This document shows positions 35,799 through 44,451 of a DNA stretch of 64,000 bases, one piece after another; the stretch's first letter is position 1; each line of letters opens with the position of its first letter. Location: positions 868,001-932,000 of the forward strand of contig JAYQNS010000002.1 of the NCBI GenBank assembly GCA_038144425.1, written 5' to 3'. The notes under the pieces were generated by a model, which did not search any database, had not been told where the DNA came from, and saw only the letters and a program-made list of their open reading frames with translations. A program made the position numbers and the translations under genes. This DNA is from Salivita marina (lineage in GTDB: Bacteria; Pseudomonadota; Gammaproteobacteria; Pseudomonadales; Azotimanducaceae).

Positions 35799-37051
35799 TG
35801 CGCTCTTGCCACGATCTCCCTTTCGATACGCCAGAGTCTATCCTGTCCCCAACAAGCATAGGCACCCGGGAGTGTGCCCCCGCTGACCCGGAAGCTAGGG
35901 ACGCCCCAGAGCTGATGGCCCTTAAGCGCCTTAAGGTTGTCTTCTAACATGGCTTCCCAGTCGTGATTCTTAGCCTCGTCCTTAAGCGCTTGCCAGGAGA
36001 GCCCTGCCTCGGCGGTAACCCATTGAAGGCCTTTCTCTCGCGTGATGTCGATCCCCTCTATCCAAGCACCCCGCAGATAGGCTGTGACAAAGGGGAGGCC
36101 CTTGCCGAGCGCTTCAGCGCCTGGGAAGAGGGCGAAGGCGCGGGTAACCGGATCCCCAAAGGGGTCGACGATGCGACGAAGGGGCGAGCCATACCATCGC
36201 CCCTCGCGAGCGGCGTCGGTGATGATGTAGCGCTGCTTCGGTAGGGGGCTAGGCACTCCGCGCATCATCATGGGCATCACGGGACGGAGCGATAGGGCAG
36301 CGCCGGTGCGCTCGAGAAGCGCACATACCCGGGCATGGCCAATCGCCGTGTAGGGGCTACGCAGAGACGGAAAGTATTCCAGGGTCACGGCGCTGGCGTC
36401 TGCGCAGGCAGGCACGGGGGGCTCGGCTGCGACCGGCGCTCCGCCCTCCCGGTCGAAGCCTTCTTCCCCTAGCCGAGCTTCTAGAACCCTCAGGCGATCG
36501 AGCCCCCAATACCACTCCCCTTCAAAATAGAACATGGCGCCCTGGTAGTGCCCGAGCCGCTTCCGCAGTGCCGTGCCCTTCGCGACGGCTGAAGCGCCAT
36601 CTCTCCCGGGAGGCATGGGTGGGTGTTCTCCCGCCCAGAGGCGCGTCCCGAGTTGGTACGCCTCCTCAGCGAAGCGGGGGTCGGGGAGCAGGGCTGCGAG
36701 GGTCGCTTCCGCGGCCAAGCAGGCTTCCCTGCTTGGCGCGCTGAGGCGCGGTGCAAAGTCCACGCCGAAGCCCGCGGCGATCGCCGCCGCGTCCTCTCGG
36801 GCCCAGGTGTCGAAATCGTGCTCATCGCCCTTAAAGCTTGCCGGGGGCGGCGCCACCAAGTGAGGTCTGAAGGTAACCGAGTAGCGGTCTTTGAGAGCGT
36901 TTAATTTCTGCACCGCAAGGTGGCTGTAGGGATCACCAACCTGGTGGAAATAGTCAACCACCGGGCCTGCGGGACTGCGCTGCCGTCTGCCTCGGTGCTG
37001 GCGCCGCGCCTGGATGCGCGTCGAGCCCATCATCATCATGAACCTTGAGCG
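35795..37051 (-). CDS. Tandem DsbA-fold HCCA-isomerase-like protein
   Basis: 418 residues in two thioredoxin-fold halves related to 2-hydroxychromene-2-carboxylate isomerase (GST kappa/DsbA type). Domain 1 begins VVDYFHQVGDPYSHLAVQ (about residue 30) and domain 2 TLEYFPSLRSPYTAIG (about 225). No CxxC is seen at the active-site positions, so the isomerase type is more likely than disulfide exchange. HCCA isomerases use glutathione in naphthalene degradation; a glutathione-linked role fits the GST gene upstream. ATG 37051 follows AGGA; an earlier ATG at 37072 would overlap the upstream gene. Overlaps the TetR start by four bases. Confidence 0.78.
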   Translation of the reverse strand, partial: RSRFMMMMGSTRIQARRQHRGRRQRSPAGPVVDYFHQVGDPYSHLAVQKLNALKDRYSVTFRPHLVAPPPASFKGDEHDFDTWAREDAAAIAAGFGVDFAPRLSAPSREACLAAEATLAALLPDPRFAEEAYQLGTRLWAGEHPPMPPGRDGASAVAKGTALRKRLGHYQGAMFYFEGEWYWGLDRLRVLEARLGEEGFDREGGAPVAAEPPVPACADASAVTLEYFPSLRSPYTAIGHARVCALLERTGAALSLRPVMPMMMRGVPSPLPKQRYIITDAAREGRWYGSPLRRIVDPFGDPVTRAFALFPGAEALGKGLPFVTAYLRGAWIEGIDITREKGLQWVTAEAGLSWQALKDEAKNHDWEAMLEDNLKALKGHQLWGVPSFRVSGGTLPGAYACWGQDRLWRIEREIVARAQ

Positions 37052-37061
37052 CATCCAGGTC

Positions 37062-38101
37062 CTAGGGTGCATGAATCAGTATGTCCTGCGTGCCTGGGGG
37101 AAGGTCGAAGCGCTGGAGGTCCTGGGCGAGGATCACCTCCTCCGGGAGACTCCGGCGGAAGAGCCTTTCCGCGAGGCCGTTCGTGGGAACGGGCACGAGG
37201 TGGTAGAGCACGAGCTGCTTCACCTGAGCGGCCTTTGTTGGTGCTAGGAGGCTACGAGTATCCGCGTGGTAGTCAATGACGTCGGTCATGATCTTCGGCA
37301 TAGGATCGAGCCCCGCGGCGCTGGCGCCGGCGATCATGGGGTCTAGGAGGGTCCGGGAGAGGGCGTCATGGAAAAGGAGGTCTGCGCCCTCGGCTAGGGT
37401 GAAGAGGGCAGCACTGGCATTGCTGTCCCCTGAGATGACTACGCTACGTCCTGCGTAATCGATGCGGTAGCCCACGGCAGGGCTCACGGGGTCGTGTTCC
37501 ACGGTAACCGCGCGGATGGTCAGGGTTTCATCGGCCCAAACGACGCCCGTCTCTTGAAGCTCCGCCGCGACCATGGGACCTAGGGTGGGGGTAGGGTGGT
37601 TGCGCCATGGTGAGCGACCCGGTAGCCCCGGTCGAGGGTGTAGGCGGTGTTGAAGCCGGCTACCACTTGCTTTACGCCCTTTGGGCCATAGACCGTCAGG
37701 GGCGTGGGTCGGCCTGCCACCCAGGATCCCAGGTTAATGTCCGGAAGCCCCGCGATGTGATCGGAGTGAAAGTGGGTGAGGAAGACCCCATTAAGCCGCC
37801 TTAGGGGGAGGCGTGCCTGAGCGATGCGTAGGGGTGCCCGGGCACCCACGTCGAAGAGAAAGAAGTGCTCCGGTGTTAGCACGGCGAGGCAGGCCTGGGC
37901 GTGGTCTGGGCTGTTGCCCAGGGGCGAGGCGCTGCCGCACACCACCACCCGAAGCCCCTCGGGTACGGGCGCGGGCGCCTTCATGACCTGGCTGACGGCG
38001 CGGCGAAAGAGCCCGTCTTGCACCGCAGGGAGCTGAAAAAGGCCCAGGGCGAGAATGCCGAGGCTGAGGATCACCAGGCTCAGGCGCTTTACCGTTTTCA
38101 T
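37062..38101 (-). CDS. Exported metallo-beta-lactamase-fold hydrolase (frame interrupted by a 1-base deletion)
   Basis: 346 residues after repair. N-terminal hydrophobic signal or anchor (LVILSLGILALGLFQL). The zinc motif HFHSDH (residues 110-115) is clear, and the C-terminal half has SGDSNASAALF and FHDALSRTLL. The frame shifts after HHGATTLP. Adding one base to the G5 run at 37587-37591 (coding C5) restores TTLPPTLGPMVAAELQ. The wording FDVGARAPLRIAQARLPLRR and ribonuclease Z-like arrangement suggest a lactone, thioester or phosphodiester hydrolase; the exact substrate is not given. Second gene of the GST-TetR operon, 11 bases after the GST. Confidence 0.82.
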
Positions 38102-38112
38102 TTTTTTAGTTC

Positions 38113-39138
38113 CTAAGCAAAGAGGGTGTCACAGCCCGTCCCCTCGAGGAGGGCGGCGACCTGGCTTTGATTCTGCCCATCAAGGGCCTCAAAGCCCTGT
38201 TGCAGCGCTCGTAGGCAGCGTCCCTGGTAGGGAAAGGGGGGCTGAACCCAGCGCTGGCCGTCGATGGTGGTTTCCATCTCACTGGCTCCCGATTCTAGGG
38301 CGGCGCCATTCGCCAGAAGGGCCGGAGCGTAGGTGCGGCCGATTTCCTCGAGGAGGGGCCTTAGGGTTGGCCGTAGCGCCTCGATCGTTGCCCAGCCATC
38401 GTCCCTGGCGGGATGGCCAGAAAGGTCGTCGACAAGGTCGGTCCAGGCGAAGACCCGAGGGGTTTTTTCGAGGCAAAGGGCTGCGGGGGTAGGATCGAAA
38501 CGTACCAGCTGAGTCAGCTGTGCATAGAGGGCAAAGTCCGCAGAGGCGGGGCGCCCCCCAAACACAAACTTCTGCTTTTCAATCAGGGAGTCGAGGATAG
38601 TGAGGATCCGTTCATAGCTCGCCTCGATCACCGGCGCCGTCACATCGTTTGAGCCCACCACGTAAAGGCGATCAATCTGGCGCTGGGCAACGGCCCCCTT
38701 CAGTTTTCCAAGGGTCTCCCGATCTGCTTGGATGCCTCGCCAGAGGGGAAGTACGGTACCGGCCTGATCGATATCAGCCTCGTAGTACCAGCGGTAGTGA
38801 AACATGGCTTTCGTAAGCCACTCGTCCGCATAGTCCTCCACAAGATCATTCAGAAAAGCCACAGCGGGGTTTGGTGGAATAGCCGCTCGGCCCTCAAACT
38901 CGCCCTCGAAGCGGCGGATCAGGGGCGTAGAATCCACGGCCGCCTCCAGCGCCCCGTCAGCACCAGGGAGATAGAAGGTTGGAAGAAGGGCAACCTTAGG
39001 TCTTGGGAGCCCTTCCCGTTCCGCTTGATCGCTCATGAGAAACTCGTAAGGAACGCGGCGGTAGCGCAGGTAGGCCAGCATCTTTCGCGTGTACGGGGAA
39101 CCGGGGGCTCCCATAAAGCGGAGCGGTGGCTGATTCAT
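38113..39138 (-). CDS. Glutathione S-transferase family protein
   Basis: 341 residues. The N-terminal thioredoxin-like GST domain is RFMGAPGSPYTRKMLAYLRYRRVPYEFL with cis-Pro loop VALLPTFYLPG and DSTPLIRRFEGEF; the all-helical C-terminal domain follows, longer than usual for a GST. A catalytic Ser or Tyr is not certain. It would conjugate or reduce a substrate with glutathione. First gene of the four-gene minus-strand operon. Start ATG 39138, with operator copy 4, the perfect palindrome, 24 bases upstream; divergent from the beta-glucosidase at 39277. Confidence 0.82.
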   Translation of the reverse strand: MNQPPLRFMGAPGSPYTRKMLAYLRYRRVPYEFLMSDQAEREGLPRPKVALLPTFYLPGADGALEAAVDSTPLIRRFEGEFEGRAAIPPNPAVAFLNDLVEDYADEWLTKAMFHYRWYYEADIDQAGTVLPLWRGIQADRETLGKLKGAVAQRQIDRLYVVGSNDVTAPVIEASYERILTILDSLIEKQKFVFGGRPASADFALYAQLTQLVRFDPTPAALCLEKTPRVFAWTDLVDDLSGHPARDDGWATIEALRPTLRPLLEEIGRTYAPALLANGAALESGASEMETTIDGQRWVQPPFPYQGRCLRALQQGFEALDGQNQSQVAALLEGTGCDTLFA

Positions 39139-39161
39139 GGCTGCGGTCCTATGAAAAGAAA

Positions 39162-39176
39162 TAATGCTCAGCATTA
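39162..39176. promoter_or_regulatory. Operator copy 4 of the TAATGC-N4-CATTA regulon (perfect palindrome)
   Basis: TAATGCTCAGCATTA. Two more matching bases on each side extend it to AATAATGCTCAGCATTATT, symmetric about the central C. It lies in front of the operon that ends with the TetR gene, and behind the divergent beta-glucosidase start by 101 bases. Confidence 0.75.
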
Positions 39177-39276
39177 TTAACTGGCGTCTGGGTGAGCTGC
39201 AAACAGGAGCGGGCCTAGGCGATGAGCCAGGGGGACCGGTAGAGTCGTCAAAAGCTAGGGGCTGAGGGGGTAAGGA

Positions 39277-41688
39277 ATGGGAAAAGGTATTTACGCTGCG
39301 GTGCTGGGGTGCCTGCTCGCCCCAGGGCTATACGGCGAGGAAAAGGTCCAGCCCTGGCGTGATCTTGAAGCCAGCCCGGAAGCCCGGGCGGAAGCGCTCC
39401 TCGGAGCCCTATCCCTGTCGCAGAAGTTCCAGCAGCTCGTTGGCAACGCGCCTGAGATCGTGCCCGAGCTGCCCGATTGCCTAGGAGGGCGGCACGTGCG
39501 GGGCATCGAGGCGCTCGGCCTGCCTACCCTGCGTATTACCAACGGACCGGTGGGTATTGGACAGAACGACTGCGTCGACGCCGCGCTCCTGACGCCTACC
39601 ATGCCGCGCATCGTTCCCTATACCCATCCGTCCTCCGCCAAGGCTACGGCCTTGCCATCCGCCATGGCCATTGCCGCCACCTTCGATCCCCAGGCCGCGG
39701 ATCGTTTCGGCCAAGTGATCGCCGCCGAGGCCAAGGCCCTGGCCCTGCACGTGTTTGAGGCGCCGGGGGTTAATTTGGCTCGCATTCCCGTGCTCGGTCG
39801 GAATTTTGAGTACTTCGGGGAGGATCCTTTCCTGACGGGAACCCAAGCCGTGGCGCAGATTCGCCGAATTCAAGGCGAGGGCATCATCGCCATGGCCAAG
39901 CACTTCGCCGCCAACGAACAGGAAACGAACCGCTTTAATCTCGCTCAAACCGTGGAGGAAGGGGTACTTCGGGAGCTCTATCTCCTGCCCTTCGAAATGG
40001 CCGTCAAGGATGGCGAGGTAGCCTCCCTAATGTGTTCCTACAACGACCTCAACGGTCTTCAAGCCTGCGAAAATCCTTGGCTGCTTACCGACGTGCTCCG
40101 AGAGGACTGGGGCTTTAAGGGCTACGTCCAGTCTGATTTCTTCGCCGTGAAGAGTACGGCGCCGTCCATGAAGGCGGGGCTGGATCACCTCATGCCTATG
40201 CCGCTTCAATGGGCTCCGGAAAGGCTGGCCGAGGCTCTCGAGGCCGGGACGCTGGTGGAAGCGGACCTGGACCAAGCCCTTCTTCGGCGCTACACCCAGC
40301 AGTTTCGCCTTGGGGTGGATCAACGTCCTGTGCTGCAGCGGCCTTTAGATGTGGACGGCGGGGGCCGCGCGGCCCGGGCCCTGGGCGCGGCAGGGGCCGT
40401 GCTGCTTCAAAATAACGGCGTCCTTCCATTCCTTGAATCGGTGAAGACCCTCGTGCTGATCGGAAAGGCGAGCCAGGTCTACGCCCAGCAGGCCGTGGCT
40501 GGGGGCGTCGTGGTCGGTAAACCCATGGGTGCCGGTGGGGGAAGCTCGGACGTGGTGCCGCACTATACGGTCAGCCCCCTCGCCGGGTTGGAAGGGGCTT
40601 TGGAAGGCTTCAGCCAGGGGGGACGGGTATCCCTATTTCTGATCGATGACGCGAACGGCAATCTGGCTCCGGCACTCGAGGCTGCCAAGGCCGCGGACGC
40701 GGTGATCATCATGGCCGGTACCATCGCCGAGGAAAATGCCGATCGGGCCACCTTTGAAACGGACCAGGGCGTGGGCGTGCCCGTGGCCCTGGGAGAGGGC
40801 CTTGACTGGTACGCGGGAAAGCCCAACCGGATTAGCAGCGTGGTGCATCGGGACGAGGCTCAGCTGAACCCCGGGCAAAACAGCCGGACCCTTGCCATGA
40901 TCGAAGCGGTCATGAGCGCGGGGCCGTCCATGGGGCAAAAAACCGCGCTGGTGCTGAAGGACAACGCCGGGGTGGCCCTCCCCGAGGCTCCCTGGCTTCT
41001 TGGTGCCCAGGGCCCGGCGATTCTAGAGGTATGGTTCCCAGGGCAGGAGGACGGCAACATCGTCGCCGATCTGCTCTTCGGCAAAGTGAATCCGTCGGGG
41101 AAGGCGCCGGTGACCTTCCCCATTGCGGGGCGCAGCTTCCTGGACGCCTTGGCCCCCGAGGCCTTCCCGGGGGTGCTGGAGGAGGGCAAAGCCGCCGTGA
41201 GCTATCTCGAGGGTCGCTATATGGGCTATCGCTGGTATGACGGAAATCGCGGCGGCGGCTGCGCGCTCCGGCCCAACGGCGAGAACCCGTGCGTGGCCTT
41301 CCCCTTTGGCCATGGTCTGAGCTACACCACCTTCTCCCTGACGCCCTTCGCCCAGCGCTGGGAAAACGGCGTGCTAAAGCTCGAGACCACCGTAACGAAC
41401 CGGGGCGGCCGGGCGGGTGCCGAGGTGGTGCAGGTCTATCTCGGCCTTTCGGAACCGGGGCAGCCGCCGAAGCGTCTCGTTGCGTTCCAGCGCGTTGCCC
41501 TGGCCCCGGGAGAAGCGCGGTTGGTCACGCTATCCCTGGATCCCCAGGCGTCCCACCATCCCTTCGACGTTTTTGATGACGTTACGAAAGCCTTCCGCCC
41601 TGCGGCCGGGCCCATCAAGGTTTATCTGGGAACGTCCTCATCGTTGCGGGATTTGCGGGCTCAGTCGCTTTTGGCACGGGAAGAGTAA
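39277..41688 (+). CDS. Exported GH3 beta-glucosidase
   Basis: 803 residues of glycoside hydrolase family 3. A signal peptide (YAAVLGCLLAPGLYG) exports it. The (beta/alpha)8 domain has VNLARIPVLGRNFEYFGEDP, MAKHFAANEQETNR and the nucleophile Asp287 in GYVQSDFFAVK. The alpha/beta sandwich follows (AVLLQNNGVLPF, VIIMAGTIAEENADR, SGKAPVTFPIAG), then a fibronectin III-like C-terminal domain (YTTFSLTPFAQ, VTNRGGRAGAEVVQVYLG). It would release glucose or a related sugar from glycosides in the periplasm. Divergent from the GST operon, sharing operator copy 4. Its last 74 bases overlap the convergent TetR gene at 41615. Confidence 0.92.
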   Translation: MGKGIYAAVLGCLLAPGLYGEEKVQPWRDLEASPEARAEALLGALSLSQKFQQLVGNAPEIVPELPDCLGGRHVRGIEALGLPTLRITNGPVGIGQNDCVDAALLTPTMPRIVPYTHPSSAKATALPSAMAIAATFDPQAADRFGQVIAAEAKALALHVFEAPGVNLARIPVLGRNFEYFGEDPFLTGTQAVAQIRRIQGEGIIAMAKHFAANEQETNRFNLAQTVEEGVLRELYLLPFEMAVKDGEVASLMCSYNDLNGLQACENPWLLTDVLREDWGFKGYVQSDFFAVKSTAPSMKAGLDHLMPMPLQWAPERLAEALEAGTLVEADLDQALLRRYTQQFRLGVDQRPVLQRPLDVDGGGRAARALGAAGAVLLQNNGVLPFLESVKTLVLIGKASQVYAQQAVAGGVVVGKPMGAGGGSSDVVPHYTVSPLAGLEGALEGFSQGGRVSLFLIDDANGNLAPALEAAKAADAVIIMAGTIAEENADRATFETDQGVGVPVALGEGLDWYAGKPNRISSVVHRDEAQLNPGQNSRTLAMIEAVMSAGPSMGQKTALVLKDNAGVALPEAPWLLGAQGPAILEVWFPGQEDGNIVADLLFGKVNPSGKAPVTFPIAGRSFLDALAPEAFPGVLEEGKAAVSYLEGRYMGYRWYDGNRGGGCALRPNGENPCVAFPFGHGLSYTTFSLTPFAQRWENGVLKLETTVTNRGGRAGAEVVQVYLGLSEPGQPPKRLVAFQRVALAPGEARLVTLSLDPQASHHPFDVFDDVTKAFRPAAGPIKVYLGTSSSLRDLRAQSLLAREE

Positions 41689-42280
41689 GGGGTTCGAGGG
41701 CTCGGCTAAGTATCGCTTCGAGAGCCCTTTCCTGACTCAGGTTAAAGGCCCTGAACTCCTGGGAAGGCAGGATTGCTTTTAAGGTGGGCTGGGACAGCAC
41801 GCCGTATTGAAGCGCGCCCAGCAGGGGGTAGACCTGAGCGAGGGCCTCCCCTTCGCTCAGGGAGGCCGCCCCGGGTAGCTGTCCTACGGCATCAGCAAGG
41901 CGTTTTAGAAACGGCTCGAGCGCCCAGCGGTGGGCGTACTCGGCTCGAGAAGGGTTATCGAGTAACTCCCGCGTGAGGAGCTGGGCGCGTTCCGGGTCCT
42001 TTTTGGCGTCCTCATAAAGGCGGTGGAGGAAGGCGACGAGCCACTGGGACGGCCTTCCATGGGTTCGGGACACGTCTTCCGCGAGCAAGTCGTAATGCTG
42101 AGCGATCGCTGCCAGCACCTCTCCGTAGAGCCGCCCCTTGCTTTGAAAGTGGTGAAGGAGTGCCTGCTTGCTAACGCCCTCGGCGTCGGCAATGTTGGCG
42201 AGGCTGGTACCGTAGAACCCGCGGCTGGCAAAAAGCGTCTTTGCGCGACGCAAAAGGTCTTCACGGGTTGATCGTTCCAC
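41615..42280 (-). CDS. TetR-family regulator next to the UGSC operon
   Basis: 221 residues, GTG start at 42280 preceded by GGAGG. N-terminal helix-turn-helix: LLRRAKTLFASRGFYGTSLANIADAEGVSKQALLHHFQSK is a textbook TetR motif. The C-terminal ligand domain is distinct from the other TetR in this window. Divergent from the unknown gene at 42350, with a 16-bp palindrome in the shared gap at 42298. It probably represses itself and the three-gene operon containing the UGSC selenoprotein. Ligand unknown. Its 3' end overlaps beta-glucosidase coding sequence by 74 bases. Confidence 0.88.
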   Translation of the reverse strand: MERSTREDLLRRAKTLFASRGFYGTSLANIADAEGVSKQALLHHFQSKGRLYGEVLAAIAQHYDLLAEDVSRTHGRPSQWLVAFLHRLYEDAKKDPERAQLLTRELLDNPSRAEYAHRWALEPFLKRLADAVGQLPGAASLSEGEALAQVYPLLGALQYGVLSQPTLKAILPSQEFRAFNLSQERALEAILSRALEPLTLPVPKATEPANPATMRTFPDKP

Positions 42281-42291
42281 GGGAGGCCTCC

Positions 42292-42321
42292 TTGACGCTT
42301 ACCGATCGGTAAGTCTACCCT
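42292..42321 (+). promoter_or_regulatory. Promoter with TetR operator in its spacer
   Basis: A perfect 16-bp palindrome, CTTACCGATCGGTAAG (42298-42313), lies in the 70-base gap between the divergent TetR and the operon at 42350. TTGACG directly before it (42292) and TACCCT 18 bases on (42316) resemble a -35 and a weak -10 for the plus strand, so the palindrome fills the promoter spacer. Binding there would block transcription of the operon. This is inference from sequence and layout only. Confidence 0.6.
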
Positions 42322-42349
42322 CAACGCACTGCAATGCCTAAGGTGGTTC

Positions 42350-43384
42350 ATGTTGACGCAACCAGTCTCCCCCGTCGCTGCCCAGGCCTACTTACTTCAC
42401 CAAACCTTTTTGGGGCTGCAGCTCATGGTGGCGGTGGAACAGGACAAGGGAGAGGTTTACGAATGGATGTTTCGCCTCTTCCGCCGTCAGCACGAAGAAA
42501 AATTTCTCTCAAGCTTCGCTAAGCTCGGACTTCAGGGAGCACCGCCGGCGGTAGCCTGTGCGAAATATCATGTGCTCTCCAATAACGTCGGCGGTGTTGG
42601 CGTTGAGTATATGGAGGAGAGCGAGCGAAAAGCTTGGGTTCGATTCCGCTACCCCCGCTGGATGTATGCCGGCCCAGCGATTTGCGGCATTCCGGTGGAA
42701 GCGAGCCGAGGCTTTCTCCAGGGCTGGTACGCGCAGAATGGGGTAAGCCTCAATAATCCGCGCCTCGGGTTTGTATGTGTCTCCGAGGATGTGACGGGGC
42801 AGTTTGGGCTTTGCGGCTATTTTCAGGAATACGACCAAGATTTAGCGCCGGAAGATCGGCTGCGCTTTGCCCCTGGGGAACGACCGCCTCCCTTTGACCC
42901 TGCCGCCCAGCCCTTGCCTCCGCCAGCAGAGTGGAACGCTGAGCGCCTTGAGAAAGCCCAGCGAAACTACGCGCTGGAATATTTGAGAAACGGCTTGCCT
43001 GCCCTTGCGGAGGGGCTTGGGTGGGAGCGAACAAGGGCGCTTGCAAGCCGGGCGGCCAGATTGACCGGCCTGCAGCAGCGAGCAGCCCTAGAGGGGCAAC
43101 TGGGGTGCTCCGGCGAGGGTCTTGAAGCAACCGCTGAGCTCCTTACCATGCTGTTTCAAGGCATGGGTGATGATGTTCATAGGTCAGAGGGTCCCAAGCG
43201 CTCGATTGTTCTTCAGCAACGGGGCCTGCGCATGGTCCGGGGGTTGGAAGGCAATGCCCGGGCGGCGCTGCTCGAGTTGGCCACGGCCCTTTGGAGCGGA
43301 GTGGTCGATAGCGGTCGAATATTTCTGAGCTACAAGGCGGAGGTGGAGCAGGCCCACGCGACCTTTGTTCTTTCGCTGGCCTAG
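42350..43384 (+). CDS. Conserved unknown protein, first gene of the UGSC operon
   Basis: 344 residues, soluble, no signal peptide. I do not recognise the family with confidence. An N-terminal helix-rich stretch EWMFRLFRRQHEEKFLSSFAKL is followed by PAVACAKYHVLSNNVGGVGVEYMEESERKAWVRFRYPRW, which resembles the sensory fold of L-2-amino-thiazoline-4-carboxylate hydrolase-like or vinyl-reductase-like small-ligand domains; this is weak. Cysteines lie at VACAKY, PAICGIP, VCVSED and LCGYFQE. ATG 42350 follows AAGGTGG. The next gene begins 12 bases on and then a UGSC selenoprotein, so the three are probably one transcript under the divergent TetR. Confidence 0.55.
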   Translation: MLTQPVSPVAAQAYLLHQTFLGLQLMVAVEQDKGEVYEWMFRLFRRQHEEKFLSSFAKLGLQGAPPAVACAKYHVLSNNVGGVGVEYMEESERKAWVRFRYPRWMYAGPAICGIPVEASRGFLQGWYAQNGVSLNNPRLGFVCVSEDVTGQFGLCGYFQEYDQDLAPEDRLRFAPGERPPPFDPAAQPLPPPAEWNAERLEKAQRNYALEYLRNGLPALAEGLGWERTRALASRAARLTGLQQRAALEGQLGCSGEGLEATAELLTMLFQGMGDDVHRSEGPKRSIVLQQRGLRMVRGLEGNARAALLELATALWSGVVDSGRIFLSYKAEVEQAHATFVLSLA

Positions 43385-43396
43385 GGGGTGATTGTG

Positions 43397-44437
43397 ATGA
43401 CTTTCCAATCCACTGCGCTCAGTGCTCGGGATGTCACCGAAGCCCAGGCGCTGTTGCATGAGAAGGGCTGGACGGATGGCTTGCCCGTGGTGTTGCCCAC
43501 GGAGGAGGCCGTCGCCGCCTGCCTCGCGGAGGCGCTCATGCCTCCGGAGCAGTTACTTGGAGTTGAACCCGTGCGGGGCCGGCCCATTACAGCGGAGAAG
43601 GTGGCGATCAATGCCGTGATGGCAGGCTGCGCTCCGGAGCACTTTCCCGCGGTGGTCACGGCATGGAATGCCATGCTATCGCCGCCCTTCTTGCTTCATG
43701 GCGCGACCGCAAGCACCGGTGGCTGTGCCGTGCTGGCCATTCTCCACGGGCCGCAAATTCGCGAGCTGGGTGCGGGAAGCACCTTCAGCGCCCTGGGAGG
43801 CCGGGACCGGGCCCTGAACTGCATTGGCCGAGCCCTGCGTTTGGGACTCATCAATTTGCTCGATGTGCGGCCAGGGGAGGCGGATCGGGCAACCCTAGGC
43901 CATCCTGGAAAGCTCGGCTGGTGCCTCGCCGAAGACGAGAGTCATACGAGCTGGGAAACGCTCGCTGAGCAGCGGGGCGTTCCTCGGGAAGCCTCCGCGG
44001 TGACGGTCATGGCAGCCATGGCGCCGCGGCAAATCATGAATGAGTGGACCACGGCTCCGGAGGAGATCCTTGAGACCTATGCCGCAGAGGTTCGAGCGAA
44101 CCTGCGGCACTACTCTATTTGGCCTGGGAACTATCTCCTCGTCATACCCCAGCAGCATCGCACGCATCTTGAAGCGGCGGGCTGGAGCAAGGCCGACGTG
44201 CAGCGCTTCGTCTTTGAGCGCGCTCGCATCAAGCGTCGGGAATGGGGGGAGGTGGGCAAGGGCACCGTGGTTCGGGACCGGGGGGATTGGGAATATCCGG
44301 CCTTTGAGCGCCCGGAGGACGTTCTCGTGCTGGCGGCCGGAGGCCCCGCCGGGGGCTTTGGGGCGGTGATTCCCCCCTGGCTGGGCAATAAGAGTAGGGC
44401 GGTGACGGCCCCCGTGGGCGTATGCATCGATTGCTAA
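43397..44437 (+). CDS. Conserved protein paired with UGSC selenoproteins
   Basis: 346 residues. Opening KGWTDGLPVVLPTEEAVAACL and the middle GRALRLGLINLLDVRPGEADRATLGHPGKLGW are conserved in a family I recall as often neighbouring, or fused to, UGSC proteins; its activity is not established. A candidate redox feature is the C-terminus PVGVCIDC, a CxxC four residues long ending in a terminal Cys, beside a Cys in STGGCAVLA. ATG 43397 is preferred over GTG 43388, with AGGGGG 8 bases upstream. Spaced 14 bases from the selenoprotein start. Confidence 0.75.
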   Translation: MTFQSTALSARDVTEAQALLHEKGWTDGLPVVLPTEEAVAACLAEALMPPEQLLGVEPVRGRPITAEKVAINAVMAGCAPEHFPAVVTAWNAMLSPPFLLHGATASTGGCAVLAILHGPQIRELGAGSTFSALGGRDRALNCIGRALRLGLINLLDVRPGEADRATLGHPGKLGWCLAEDESHTSWETLAEQRGVPREASAVTVMAAMAPRQIMNEWTTAPEEILETYAAEVRANLRHYSIWPGNYLLVIPQQHRTHLEAAGWSKADVQRFVFERARIKRREWGEVGKGTVVRDRGDWEYPAFERPEDVLVLAAGGPAGGFGAVIPPWLGNKSRAVTAPVGVCIDC

Positions 44438-44451
44438 GGAAGGGAGCACTT

